Assembly (NCBI GenBank): GCA_900548705.1 | Contig: URLF01000027.1 | Span: forward strand, 1 to 29,800 | Length of the DNA stretch: 29,800 nucleotides | Reading direction: 5' to 3' | Source: an uncultured Porphyromonadaceae bacterium | Lineage (GTDB): Bacteria; Bacteroidota; Bacteroidia; Bacteroidales; Muribaculaceae | Shown here: in pieces, positions 7,813 to 15,898 of the stretch | Layout: every line of letters begins with the position of its first letter | How positions within the stretch are numbered: the first letter of the stretch is position 1 | Notes under the pieces: generated by a model | What the model was told of the DNA's origin: nothing | Seen by the model: only the letters and a program-made list of their open reading frames with translations | Databases searched by the model: none | Translations under genes and position numbers: made by a program

Positions 7813-7820
7813 CAAAGTTA
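7813..7820 (-). promoter_or_regulatory. -7 box for the hypothetical-cyclophilin-M16 operon
   Basis: TAACTTTG on the minus strand, about 60 bases upstream of the ATG at 7753, matches the Bacteroidetes -7 consensus. No good -33 TTTG is seen upstream. The box sits just before the end of the YidD-TatD gene. Confidence 0.4.
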
Positions 7821-7825
7821 GCATT

Positions 7826-8770
7826 TTATTTTGAATCCTCCCCGTATGTCAATATTTTTTCTTTCCCGTCCATCCCTTTCAATGCGGGAAACAGGCGTAG
7901 CGCATTGTCATTGACCATTGCGGCGAGCTGTCCCGGAGTCGCTCCCCTTGCATGGGCGATGCGGTTGACAATCTCCATCGGTGACAGGGGGGACTCATCG
8001 GTTTCAACAAGGAACCGGTCGGGAGGTATCAGGGCAACGGTCTCGGGGTTGAATTTCTCCCCGATGGAGAAATAGAGCCGGTTGGATTGCTCCGCTTCGA
8101 GCAATTGGCTGAGTATACGGGGATTACCCCGAAAGCCGTGAAGAATCCAAGGCTGTCGCGGGGCGGTTTCCTTCAAGGCTTTTAGCAGCAGGTCGAGGGC
8201 TTTGACAAGGTGTATGACAAGGGGCTTGCATGTCTGTTCGCTCAGTAGGATATGGTCTCGGAAAATTTGTTCCTGCCGGTCAATAGTTGTCCCTTTGATG
8301 CGATCAAGTCCACATTCCCCGATGGCGATGATGGCCGGATCGTTGATTATGCGTTCAAGCTGCGCGAACTGGGCCTCGGGATTGTTGTCGGTCTCCCACG
8401 GATGGATGCCCACAGAGCAGAACTGACGTTCTTTCTTATCCAGTGCGATGAATTGGGCCGGAGTCAGCGACCGTATGGCCGTCGGGGAGGGGGTATTCCG
8501 GTGGGTGTGCGCGTCGATGACATACCGACTCGGCACAGGGTCATACCCGGAACCGCCCCAGGGGTGACACCGGAGAATACGCCGCGTGGCGAGCCATAAT
8601 CCTTTCAACGGGCCGTGGACACGCAACGCCTCCACTGCATATTGCGAACATGTCGGCGTAAAACGACAACTCCCCGGAAACATCGGGGAGATGCAGAGCT
8701 GGTAGAAGCGAATCGGAAGAATCAGCCCCTTAACCAGCAGGCGTGATATCTGTCGGGGGATGGATGCCAC
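7826..8770 (-). CDS. YidD-TatD fusion: membrane insertion factor joined to a TatD-like metal hydrolase
   Basis: One 314-residue reading frame joins two proteins that are usually separate. Residues 1-80 are YidD, which aids YidC-dependent membrane protein insertion: an amphipathic N-terminus, CISPMFPGSCRFTPTCSQYA (26-45, C26, C35, C41), then RCHPWGGSGYDPVP (67-80). Residues 83-300 are a TatD-type metal-dependent hydrolase with DAHTH (H88, H90), HPW (H123), GECGLD (E152), VIHLVKA (H187), LHGFRG (H211) and ETDES (D258). All metal ligands are retained. No start codon lies at the junction (GYDPVPSRYVIDAHTH), so separate translation is unlikely. The start is a GTG at 8768-8770, 18 bp after rnpA. 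In relatives yidD and tatD are commonly neighbours, consistent with fusion by loss of the intervening stop. Confidence 0.92.
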   Translation of the reverse strand: MASIPRQISRLLVKGLILPIRFYQLCISPMFPGSCRFTPTCSQYAVEALRVHGPLKGLWLATRRILRCHPWGGSGYDPVPSRYVIDAHTHRNTPSPTAIRSLTPAQFIALDKKERQFCSVGIHPWETDNNPEAQFAQLERIINDPAIIAIGECGLDRIKGTTIDRQEQIFRDHILLSEQTCKPLVIHLVKALDLLLKALKETAPRQPWILHGFRGNPRILSQLLEAEQSNRLYFSIGEKFNPETVALIPPDRFLVETDESPLSPMEIVNRIAHARGATPGQLAAMVNDNALRLFPALKGMDGKEKILTYGEDSK

Positions 8771-8788
8771 AAGGATAAGACGTGGAAA

Positions 8789-9190
8789 TCAATGGTCGCG
8801 TTGTCCTTTTGGGCGGCGGAAGATGCGGCTCAGCAGTTTCCGCATGGCGTTCTCCACTTTGGCGTATGGCTCGGGAGTGTTGGCCACATAGACGAAGAGT
8901 ATGTCAAGCGGGGCTTCCAGCGAGTCAGGAAAATAGGTCTGGCGGTTGAGCCGGTAGGCTTCGCGGATGCGTCGGCGCATCGTCACCCTGTCTACCGCAT
9001 GGCGCAGGCGTTTCTTCGGCACCGATGCGAGAAACTGCACCGCATCGCCGCGATAACGCCTGGCATTGTCGCCCCACACTGCCCGGAGAGGGTAGGCCAA
9101 CGCTCCCTTCACGTCGCGCTGCGCAAACAGCCGGTCGATGGCTGTCTGCGAGCAGAGCTTGGTCGGTTTGGGTAGCCTGTAATCGTTCAC
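8789..9190 (-). CDS. rnpA: Ribonuclease P protein component
   Basis: Protein subunit of RNase P, which removes the 5' leader from pre-tRNAs. The 133 residues include the RNR signature, here KKRLRHAVDRVTMRRRIREAYRLNR (59-83; key residues R63, R72-R74, R76). The N-terminus (LPKPTKLCSQTAIDRLFAQ) matches the typical L-x-k-x-x-d/e-f-x-x-l-f start. GTG at 9188-9190 is the likely start codon. It lies between hemD (38-bp gap) and yidD-tatD (18-bp gap), the arrangement seen in Bacteroidetes instead of the rpmH-rnpA pairing of other phyla. Confidence 0.94.
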   Translation of the reverse strand: MNDYRLPKPTKLCSQTAIDRLFAQRDVKGALAYPLRAVWGDNARRYRGDAVQFLASVPKKRLRHAVDRVTMRRRIREAYRLNRQTYFPDSLEAPLDILFVYVANTPEPYAKVENAMRKLLSRIFRRPKGQRDH

Positions 9191-9228
9191 CGGTCAGTGA
9201 GGGGTGTTTGATGTCAGTTTATATGTTT

Positions 9229-9981
9229 TCAAGCCTCTTTGGCAACCTCCTCCTTGAGATAGTTCTCGATGGCGGCGGTGATTGAAGGAGCCGCTGGGGT
9301 CGGGGCCTTGATGTCAAGACGCAGACCGGCATCCTCGACAGCCTTGGCGGTGGAGGCACCGAAGCATCCGATGCGGATATCACCCTGGTTGAAGTCGGGG
9401 AAATTCTTTTTCAGCGACTCGATTCCGGCGGGTGAGAAGAAGAGGAGCATATCGTAGTCAAAAGCCTCGTCGGCGGTGAAGTCATTGCTGACGGTGCGAT
9501 ACATTACAGCTTTGGTGTAGTTGACCTTGTTGGCGTCAAGCAGCTCGGCACCACGGGAGTTGACATCCGAGATGGCGAAGAGGTATTTGTCCTTGTTGTG
9601 TTTGGTCAGGGCGGGAATCAGCTCGTCGAGCTTGCCGGTGACACCATGGAAAATCTTGCGCTTGCGGTAGACGATATATTTCTGGAGGTAAAGGGCTATC
9701 TGTTCCGTGGTGCAGAAATATTTCATAGTGTCGGGGATGGATATCCTCATTTCCTCACACAGACGGAAAAAATGGTCGATGGCAGTACGGGCGGTGAAAA
9801 TCACAGCCGTGTAGTCGGGGATGTTGATTTTCTGCTGGCGAAACTCCCTGGCTGAAAGTCCTTCAACCTTGATGAAAGGCCGGAACACCATCTCGACGCC
9901 ATATCGCTGGGCGATGTCGTAATACGGCGACTTGTCAGACGTGGGCTTGGGCTGAGAGACTAAAATCTTCTTTACTTTCAC
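9229..9981 (-). CDS. hemD: Uroporphyrinogen-III synthase
   Basis: Cyclises hydroxymethylbilane to uroporphyrinogen III, the branch point to heme, siroheme and cobalamin. HemD sequences are very divergent. The call rests on length (250 residues), the two-lobed pattern, the FFSPAGIESL motif in the C-terminal half, the characteristic IGCFGASTAKAVEDAGLRLD stretch followed by a PTPAAPSITAAIENYL tail, and the neighbourhood DUF4271-hemD-rnpA-yidD typical of Bacteroidales. The first codon is GTG (9979-9981) giving MKVKKILVSQPKPTSDKSPY. Cytoplasmic, with no signal peptide. Other heme genes are not in the window, so pathway completeness cannot be judged. Confidence 0.9.
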   Translation of the reverse strand: MKVKKILVSQPKPTSDKSPYYDIAQRYGVEMVFRPFIKVEGLSAREFRQQKINIPDYTAVIFTARTAIDHFFRLCEEMRISIPDTMKYFCTTEQIALYLQKYIVYRKRKIFHGVTGKLDELIPALTKHNKDKYLFAISDVNSRGAELLDANKVNYTKAVMYRTVSNDFTADEAFDYDMLLFFSPAGIESLKKNFPDFNQGDIRIGCFGASTAKAVEDAGLRLDIKAPTPAAPSITAAIENYLKEEVAKEA

Positions 9982-10059
9982 TTTGCTTGTTGTCGAAATA
10001 AAATGATAACCGACAGTAACATTCTACATTGCAGGCCGAGTAACTCGTCTGCCGTGCGG

Positions 10060-10827
10060 TCATAATTGGTTACAAATTTCCATTGCCGAATAATAGATGG
10101 CAATCAATGGAATGATTTCCAGGGTGCAAAGGTACAAAATAAAGTAAAGCAAAGAGGGAAAATTTTTGTAAAAAATCCTAAAACCTTTGGCAATATATAT
10201 GATGCGGGAGATTGCGTAAAGCCCTGCGGCCAGCCAGAGCATGATGGTTGTGACCGACGGATAAAACAGGGAAACGAGGGTGGGGATGGTGAGCATGATA
10301 CCCAGCAGCACCGACGATGCGTTCAGTCCGCGCCGCCAGTGGGCCGCGCTGAGCCGGTCGGTGAAAACATATCCGATGGTGGTGCAGGCGAGGAGTTCAA
10401 ACAGGTAGAATCCCATCGCCAGGGCGGTAAGCGCCCCTACAGGCCGGAAGACATCGCGGACGGCGGGGACGGACCCTCCAAGCCACAGGAAAATCATGAT
10501 TCCCTCGAACACACACAGTTGCAAGAGCAATATGATGATGGTGCGGGTCTCTTTGGCGGTGTGGTCATCGAAAGCGTTCGCGCGGCGGCGCACTGACCAT
10601 AGGTCTTGAGTGATTGTCCGGAACAACCGTCTGACATGACGCATATTCAACCCTACCAGCACGAGCAGCATGACGACCATCGCCAGGATTCCGGTGTCCG
10701 AGCCGGGGGTGACAGGACGAGCTACCCCCTCCAGGCCGCTCATCCAACCCGGTTCGCGGGTGGTGTAGAGGGCCTGGTCAGTGGGTGATGTCGGGGCCTG
10801 GTATTCGTGGGAATGGTTGAGAGACAT
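10060..10827 (-). CDS. DUF4271 membrane protein
   Basis: A 255-residue integral membrane protein of a family largely confined to Bacteroidetes. A soluble, poorly conserved N-terminus (1-45) is followed by about six hydrophobic segments at roughly 47-61, 97-117, 130-152, 170-189, 192-212 and 225-247. The ATG at 10825-10827 is 13 bp after the stop of the Na/Pi cotransporter gene, and the stop is 78 bp before hemD. Linkage to hemD is conserved in Bacteroidales, but no biochemical role is established and none is proposed here. A TACCTTTG box within the 3' end (about 10124-10131) could give hemD a secondary promoter. Confidence 0.88.
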   Translation of the reverse strand: MSLNHSHEYQAPTSPTDQALYTTREPGWMSGLEGVARPVTPGSDTGILAMVVMLLVLVGLNMRHVRRLFRTITQDLWSVRRRANAFDDHTAKETRTIIILLLQLCVFEGIMIFLWLGGSVPAVRDVFRPVGALTALAMGFYLFELLACTTIGYVFTDRLSAAHWRRGLNASSVLLGIMLTIPTLVSLFYPSVTTIMLWLAAGLYAISRIIYIAKGFRIFYKNFPSLLYFILYLCTLEIIPLIAIYYSAMEICNQL

Positions 10828-10840
10828 ACATGTTGTGTGG

Positions 10841-12676
10841 TCAGACCTTCTGCACTGACCTGAATTCCTCTTTCACGGTATCGACGACATTGATGATGTA
10901 ATCGCCCATCTTCTCCATTGTCGAGATGATGTCCATATAGTAGATACCGCTCTGGTATTCGTAATGACGTGAGTTGATGTTCTCGATGTTGTTGGTGCGC
11001 AACTGGTTGCGGAGGTTGTTGATTTCGCGTTCGCAGTTGTATGAGACGATGATGGCCGATTCTTTCTGATGTTCGAGGTTGTTGAGCAGCACCAGCATAT
11101 TGTCGACCGCTTTCTGAACATAGGAGAACATCGTGTCGATGTTGCGGTATATCTCCTCGTTGAACTGCACTGAGCTTTGTTGTTTGCGGAGCAGGATTTT
11201 ACCTACTCCGAGGGCGCAGTCGGCGATGCTCTCTATCTCGGAGTCGATGCTGAGCATGGCGGCTATGCGGCGTTTCGATTCGTTTGACAGGCGTCCCTCG
11301 GCGCATCGGTTGAGGTAATTGGCGATTTCGATTTCCATGCGGTCTGAAATCTCCTCATATTTCTCAAGACGCGAATATACCTTGTTGAAGTCGTCAGAGC
11401 CATCCTTGGTGGTGATAAGCTCCTGGGCCATCGGGAGCATCCTCGCCACACGCTCGGCAAACACCGAAATCTCCTTCTCCGCCTGACTGATGTTAAGCTC
11501 GGAGGCCGAAAGTATACCTCCGGAGATGAATTTGAGCTGGAACTCGTCGTCGCCGTTGTGACGGGCCGGTACGAGGAACTCGACTATCTTCACATATACC
11601 TTGGTCAGCCATATCATAATCGAAAGGTTGACGAGGTTGAAGACGGTGTGGAATATCGACAGGCCGAACGAGACGCTGATCTGGAGCTGGGATATGATGG
11701 TCTGATGACGCAGAATCTCGCCGTTGGCTGTCGGCAGAGAACCGGTATAGAGCTGGTTGTAGATGTCGGGATTGTTGGCTTCCAAATCATTGACATACTT
11801 GAAGAGCGCGGTCGGATCTCCCTGGCCTATTTCCTCGGTAATCCATGTGTTGAGGTTGACGAAGGGATAGAAGACAGCCAGAACCCACAGTGTGCCGAGG
11901 AGGTTGAACAGCAGGTGGCCCATGGCGGTACGTTTGGCGGCCACGTTTCCGCTCATCGATGCGAGAAGCGGGGTGATGGTGGTTCCGATGTTTGAACCAA
12001 GCACGAGAGCACAGGCCAGGGGAAAGTCAATCCACCCTTTGGAACACATTATAAGGGTGATGGCGAATGTGGCGGCTGAACTTTGGATTACCATCGTGAC
12101 CACAAGACCGACCAGGCAGAAAATCAGCACCGACCCGAAGCCAAGTGAGGCGTAGCGTTGCAGGAACTCGAACATTTCGGGATTGCTCTGCAGGTCGGGG
12201 ACATATTTGCTGATCATGTCGAGCCCCATGAACAGGAAGGCGAATCCGATGGTGAATTCTCCGATTGACTTTGTGCGGCTCTTGCTGGAGAACAGCAGTG
12301 GGATAGCCAAGCCGATAAGAGGAAGGGCGAATGCCGATATGTCTACCTTGAAACCGAAGAGGGCGATAATCCACGCCGTGAAGGTTGTTCCGACATTTGC
12401 TCCCATGATTACAGCCATCGACTGGGCCAGAGTCATGAGTCCGGCGTTGACGAAGCTGACCACCATCACGGTCGAAGCCGAGGAACTTTGGATAAGGGCT
12501 GTGATGAAAAATCCGGTTACTGTGCCGGTGAAGCGGTTGCGGGTCATCGCCGACAGGATGTTGCGCAGTCGGTCGCCTGCCGCTTTCTGCAGACCCTCGC
12601 TCATGACCTTCATTCCGTACAGGAAGAGGCCGACGGCTCCTAAGAGCCCTAAGAAATCAAGTAGGGAGTATTCCAT
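10841..12676 (-). CDS. Na+/phosphate cotransporter-family protein with PhoU-like domain
   Basis: An inner-membrane sodium-dependent phosphate transporter of the NptA/YjbB type, 611 residues. Two inverted Na/Pi-cotransporter repeats are visible: QSSSA (63-67) with GANVGTT (92-98), and QSSAA (198-202) with GSNIGTT (227-233). About eight to ten hydrophobic segments lie between 5 and 365. From about 385 to the end a helical PhoU-like domain follows. The ATG is at 12674-12676. A near-ideal promoter lies upstream (12723-12753), and the DUF4271, hemD, rnpA and yidD-tatD genes follow closely, so it probably leads a five-gene operon. Whether it imports or exports phosphate cannot be told from sequence. 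Confidence 0.93.
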   Translation of the reverse strand: MEYSLLDFLGLLGAVGLFLYGMKVMSEGLQKAAGDRLRNILSAMTRNRFTGTVTGFFITALIQSSSASTVMVVSFVNAGLMTLAQSMAVIMGANVGTTFTAWIIALFGFKVDISAFALPLIGLAIPLLFSSKSRTKSIGEFTIGFAFLFMGLDMISKYVPDLQSNPEMFEFLQRYASLGFGSVLIFCLVGLVVTMVIQSSAATFAITLIMCSKGWIDFPLACALVLGSNIGTTITPLLASMSGNVAAKRTAMGHLLFNLLGTLWVLAVFYPFVNLNTWITEEIGQGDPTALFKYVNDLEANNPDIYNQLYTGSLPTANGEILRHQTIISQLQISVSFGLSIFHTVFNLVNLSIMIWLTKVYVKIVEFLVPARHNGDDEFQLKFISGGILSASELNISQAEKEISVFAERVARMLPMAQELITTKDGSDDFNKVYSRLEKYEEISDRMEIEIANYLNRCAEGRLSNESKRRIAAMLSIDSEIESIADCALGVGKILLRKQQSSVQFNEEIYRNIDTMFSYVQKAVDNMLVLLNNLEHQKESAIIVSYNCEREINNLRNQLRTNNIENINSRHYEYQSGIYYMDIISTMEKMGDYIINVVDTVKEEFRSVQKV

Positions 12677-12722
12677 TTAATGTCGGGAAAGGAGGGGATG
12701 TTTCCGGCTCCCATTCCGACCG

Positions 12723-12753
12723 CAAAGTTAAGAAATTATTACAAATCTCCAAA
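12723..12753 (-). promoter_or_regulatory. Strong Bacteroidetes promoter for the Na/Pi-DUF4271-hemD-rnpA-yidD/tatD operon
   Basis: On the minus strand TTTG (12750-12753), a 19-bp spacer and TAACTTTG (12723-12730) match both consensus elements and the usual spacing. Predicted transcription starts near 12716, about 40 bases before the ATG. Confidence 0.75.
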
Positions 12754-12815
12754 CCATATGCGGCCTAATCCTCTACAAATGCCTTGTGGAGCGGTTTTAG
12801 TGAATTTTGATGAGT

Positions 12816-12863
12816 CACCGCCGGTCGCGGTCGTCCGGATGGGAAGATGTGCAACCGGCGGTG
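12816..12863. terminator. Inverted repeat after the lipocalin-like lipoprotein gene
   Basis: A perfect 10-bp GC-rich repeat, CACCGCCGGT (12816-12825) with ACCGGCGGTG (12854-12863), has a 28-nt loop. It lies 20 bases past the stop of the minus-strand lipoprotein gene. No clear T run follows on the minus strand, so terminator function is inferred mainly from position. Confidence 0.45.
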
Positions 12864-12882
12864 GCCCCGCTATGAATCAGGA

Positions 12883-13395
12883 TTATTTCGGGAGGGATTT
12901 CAGGATATGGGGGAGGAGGTATTCAGGATTTGTGGAGGTGATGGCAGGGGAGAGGCTGGAGCGGCTGCCGCTTTTGACGTAGGTTGTCCAGAGCTGCATG
13001 TTGATGCCCTCGTAGTTCAGGTCGTAATACATTGTCATTTTTGAGCCTGAGAAGCTTACCTGACACCACCATCCCTGCTCGGTGTACCAGGGGAGAAGGA
13101 TGCTGTTCTTGTCGACAGAGTAGGAAAGGCCATTGACCTTCTCGCCGTCGAATTTGAGGGTCTCGTCGTAGAATCTGTCGTAGCCTGACTCATCTTTGAG
13201 TTCGTCGGCGGTGAACTCCATGTTCTGTCCCAGCACGGAAATCTTCATGCGGTCAATGTACCATGTGCCTTGGAGTCTTTCCACGAGGTCGCCATCTTTG
13301 GGCTCATCTTCGTCATCGCCGCATGAGGTCAGGAAACCGCCGCTGCATACACACAGGCACCAGAATGCCAGGAAATAGAAAATCTTCTTGTTCAT
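12883..13395 (-). CDS. Lipocalin-like lipoprotein
   Basis: A 170-residue exported lipoprotein: signal peptide 1-24 with lipobox LTSC and lipidation at C25, followed by an acidic GDDEDE stretch that resembles the Bacteroidetes lipoprotein export signal for the cell surface. The mature part begins LQGTWYIDRMK and continues with short beta strands, the pattern of small lipocalin-like Bacteroidales lipoproteins. No catalytic motif is seen. It is the third gene of an envelope operon with the FISUMP-like protein (42-bp gap) and the OMP barrel. Ligand unknown; the family call is by overall pattern only. Confidence 0.75.
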   Translation of the reverse strand: MNKKIFYFLAFWCLCVCSGGFLTSCGDDEDEPKDGDLVERLQGTWYIDRMKISVLGQNMEFTADELKDESGYDRFYDETLKFDGEKVNGLSYSVDKNSILLPWYTEQGWWCQVSFSGSKMTMYYDLNYEGINMQLWTTYVKSGSRSSLSPAITSTNPEYLLPHILKSLPK

Positions 13396-13437
13396 TGTCT
13401 TGTAATCGGTTTGAGGTTGATGTTATGATTTTGGTTG

Positions 13438-14415
13438 TCAGAATAGATGGAATGCATAAAAAGGTAGCCCTTTGGTGCGCACGAACGCTTTTGTCCGCGG
13501 GGATTCCTCCGAGGTGAATTTCAACAACGCGAACTGAGGGAGCTGCGGGTCGCCGTAGAGAGACTGGAATGTGGCGGATGCTCCTCCGGGGGCATATACC
13601 TCGGTGCTGCTGAGGCGATAGTAGTCGTCATGTTTTTCTCCGCCATGTGACTTTGAGACATGGTTGATAATCTTGGACCACTTTACAGTCTTTCCCTCAA
13701 ATTTCAGGTTCTCGCCGGTGTAAGTCACATAGGTGTCGCGTAGTTGTTGGAAATATTCCAGTTCCTTTATGGATGGGAGATACCATCCGTTGCCGAGTGA
13801 GGCAAGTATCTGCCGGATAGGGAACATATCGGAGGTATATTGCGGATTGTCAGCTATGAACCGGTTGAGGGCAATCATGTTGGCGTAGCCGTTGGTCATG
13901 TCTCCAATTCCCAAGGGAATGTCGATAGGCCCGGTGAAAAACGCGTCAGGCATACGGAATTTGGAGGTGTTGAATTTCCGTTTGTTCAGGATTCGTCCGT
14001 GACGGCCGTCAGGAGTGGTCCATATCACGATGCCTTCCACACCGTTCTCGCTGTACCAGTCCCCGATATGGTAGGGACGGCTGGCCGGAGGGAATGAATT
14101 CCAGTCAGGATGGGTCTCGGTGTTCTGATATTGTGCGCCGGGTCGTGACTGGGATGTGGGCTGCGATGCAGAGGTGACGGCTGTATTGCCGGTGAAGATT
14201 TCCTCCTCACCATTGTCATACCTGATTTTGAACACATCGCCACGGTTGATTTCGCGGTCGAATTTCTCATCAGGCTTACGGTATTTGACCGTGGATTCGT
14301 CAATGGATGTCACCTTGCAGTCGATGATGTCGGCCTCGCGTGTGACTATCTGGTCGGCGACACATGCCTGCCACGCGAACAGCCACAAAAGCAGTGTGAT
14401 GATGAAGTCTCTCAT
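13438..14415 (-). CDS. Exported protein with small N-terminal beta module and FISUMP/DUF1566-like domain
   Basis: 325 residues with a signal peptide (1-20, cleavage near CVA/DQ). Residues 21-75 form a short beta module (EADIIDCKVTSID, TVKYRK, DVFKIRYDNGEEEIF) also present in the gene just upstream. A Pro/Gln/Ser linker (80-115) leads to a domain with IGDWYSENGVEGIVIWT (117-133) and GNGWYLPSIKELEYFQQ (208-224), the latter resembling the FISUMP/DUF1566 'WRLPTxxEL' signature. The ATG starts one base after the OMP gene stop (TGA at 14417-14419), so translation is probably coupled. Likely periplasmic or surface. The molecular role is unknown. Confidence 0.8.
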   Translation of the reverse strand: MRDFIITLLLWLFAWQACVADQIVTREADIIDCKVTSIDESTVKYRKPDEKFDREINRGDVFKIRYDNGEEEIFTGNTAVTSASQPTSQSRPGAQYQNTETHPDWNSFPPASRPYHIGDWYSENGVEGIVIWTTPDGRHGRILNKRKFNTSKFRMPDAFFTGPIDIPLGIGDMTNGYANMIALNRFIADNPQYTSDMFPIRQILASLGNGWYLPSIKELEYFQQLRDTYVTYTGENLKFEGKTVKWSKIINHVSKSHGGEKHDDYYRLSSTEVYAPGGASATFQSLYGDPQLPQFALLKFTSEESPRTKAFVRTKGLPFYAFHLF

Positions 14416-14416
14416 G

Positions 14417-15298
14417 TCAGAATCGGTAGCCGGCGGTGAAACTCAGTCCGATGGTCGGAGACCAGTCGAGGTCTTCCCCTTTCATGGCACTGGCGAAGTT
14501 GAACAGCAGCTGTGCGCCAAGGTCGAGGTTGCCTATCGAGAAGATACCGTCGATGGTCAACGCGTCACGGAATCCCCGGAATGCGTCCTCGATTTTCTCC
14601 CCTTCCATTTTCTGGGACACAAGGAATTCAAAACGGTTTCCGAAACCGAACATGAACCAGTCGCAGCCTTTGTACCAGTATTGAATCGGTATGGTGAGAT
14701 ACATTGTCGAGAAGTTGCCGAGCTTGTCTTTGTGATGGTCGTCATTGATCACATAGAGCATGTTCATGTCTCCGCCGAGCCCGGCCAGACCGATACCCGC
14801 CGACCAGGCGGAGGTGTTGCTGCTTGGGAAGAGCACATTGAGGTCGAACGACCAGCTCAAACCGCCCCAGTCAAGGTCGTATTCATCCTTGTAGCCGCTG
14901 GGGGTGGCGTGGAATCCGATTGACGCGCGGGGGTAGAAGCTGATATGGGGGAAGTAATTCTTTTCCGGGACAGGTGTGGTGTCGACGGTCATTTCAGACG
15001 CGCCGGTATAGAGAGGTTGCCGCTCCGCTGCGGGTTGGGTTGTGGTTGTACGGGCGTTGAGCGGAGTGATGATTTCTTTGGTGCCATCCTCGTAGAGAAT
15101 GAAGAATACCTTGTCGCGGGGGGTGGTGTAAGTGGGGCCGTCGGGATTCGATGCCTTCTTGTAAGAGATGTCGTTGGTCCCGAGTGTGACGATTTCCACT
15201 TCGATTTCCTCACCGTTGAGGAGTGTCATCACTTCCTTGGCGGATGCGGGCAAAGCCATTGCCATACAGGCCATTAATGGTGCAATGATGTGTTTCAT
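14417..15298 (-). CDS. Outer-membrane beta-barrel protein with the same N-terminal beta module
   Basis: 293 residues with a signal peptide (1-20, LPASA/KE). Residues 21-79 hold a beta module (NGEEIEVEIVTLGTNDISYKK, KVFFILYEDGTKEIIT) similar to that of the following gene. From about 112 to the C-terminus, alternating aromatic/hydrophobic strands (ISFYPRASIGFHATP, SFDLNVLF, MYLTIPIQYWYKG, IGLSFTAGYRF) and a final Phe indicate an 8-10-stranded outer-membrane barrel. It is the first gene of the three-gene envelope operon. Substrate or partner unknown. Confidence 0.83.
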   Translation of the reverse strand: MKHIIAPLMACMAMALPASAKEVMTLLNGEEIEVEIVTLGTNDISYKKASNPDGPTYTTPRDKVFFILYEDGTKEIITPLNARTTTTQPAAERQPLYTGASEMTVDTTPVPEKNYFPHISFYPRASIGFHATPSGYKDEYDLDWGGLSWSFDLNVLFPSSNTSAWSAGIGLAGLGGDMNMLYVINDDHHKDKLGNFSTMYLTIPIQYWYKGCDWFMFGFGNRFEFLVSQKMEGEKIEDAFRGFRDALTIDGIFSIGNLDLGAQLLFNFASAMKGEDLDWSPTIGLSFTAGYRF

Positions 15299-15347
15299 GG
15301 TTCATTGTGCGCCTCTGGCCTCTCCTCTTCGGCAAAGTTGATTGGTT

Positions 15348-15457
15348 TATACAGAAAAAGCGTGAGAGTCTGTACTTGTCGCTCGTTCTGTCGAATGGAG
15401 GCCTTCGCATTGCCCGAATCAGTCGGAACGAGCAACGAGAAGCCCCACGCTTGTATA
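15348..15457. ncRNA. Candidate structured RNA, rod-like, possibly 6S-like
   Basis: Long-range pairing encloses about 110 nt. A closing stem is formed by TATAC (15348-15352) plus AAGCGTG (15358-15364) with CACGCTT (15446-15452) plus GTATA (15453-15457). After a large asymmetric internal loop comes an 8-10-bp stem, GCTCGTTC (15381-15388) with GAACGAGC (15426-15433), then a smaller apical hairpin. The rod with a central bubble resembles 6S RNA, and the size is close to what I recall for the 6S-Flavo motif of Bacteroidetes. The strand is unresolved: the minus strand has a TTTTT after the closing stem, and neither strand has a clear promoter at the right place. It could instead be a leader element of the OMP gene starting at 15298. 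Confidence 0.4.
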
Positions 15458-15898
15458 TGTAAAGTGTCATCGGCGGTCTTTCTCCCGAAAAACCGCGCTC
15501 AATAACAAATGTTACATATCCACGGGCATCTACCGTTGCTTCATCCTTGACTGATTCAAAGAAAGTTGCGAAGTTTCCATTCGTCAAGAATCAAGCGTCG
15601 TGTAAACGCTTTTCAAAATGTCTGCCGACCCCTCCCGCTGTCCCCAGTCCCTCCGGGGCTTCAAAGAAGGGGTCTGCGCGACAAATTTAACAATAATTAT
15701 CGGTATGTGAAAACATATGTCTGTTTTTGTCGGGATTTTAACAATTGGGCAACACCAAAAGGATAGAAAGCAACTGCCGCCGACCTCACGGCCTGCGGCA
15801 GCTTCACAAATTAAATAGAACGGTTTTGGAAATTACGAAAAAATCAGATTAGGGTGCGCCTTGCGACGGGTATGTCCCGTCCGTCATTGGCGCGGAGT
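15458..15898. other. Intergenic stretch between the OMP operon and the giant exported protein
   Basis: I see no convincing gene here. It holds a small GC hairpin (GCGGT...ACCGC, about 15472-15499), a minus-strand -7-like box TAAATTTG (15682-15689) with a poor -33, and the hairpin annotated at 15774-15801. The 125-residue minus-strand frame crossing 15210-15587 runs through the candidate RNA and the OMP start and has no protein-like features. With 15299-15347 this makes a 600-bp non-coding gap, the largest in the window. Confidence 0.6.
15774..15801 (-). terminator. Terminator-like hairpin after the giant exported protein gene
   Basis: A 7-bp stem, CTGCCGC (15774-15780) with GCGGCAG (15795-15801), lies about 100 bases past the stop of the giant gene. 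T-rich sequence (TTGCTTTC...CCTTTTGG) follows on the minus strand. Confidence 0.5.

Noticed and set aside
15348..15457. SRP RNA or a known riboswitch as an explanation for the hairpin
   Set aside because: The conserved SRP tip motif (GGAAGGAAGCA type) is absent, and no riboswitch core that I know matches. The 6S-like idea is kept only as a candidate.
15210..15587. 125-codon minus-strand frame in the large intergenic gap
   Set aside because: It crosses the candidate RNA and the start of the OMP gene, has no family resemblance, and its composition is not protein-like.
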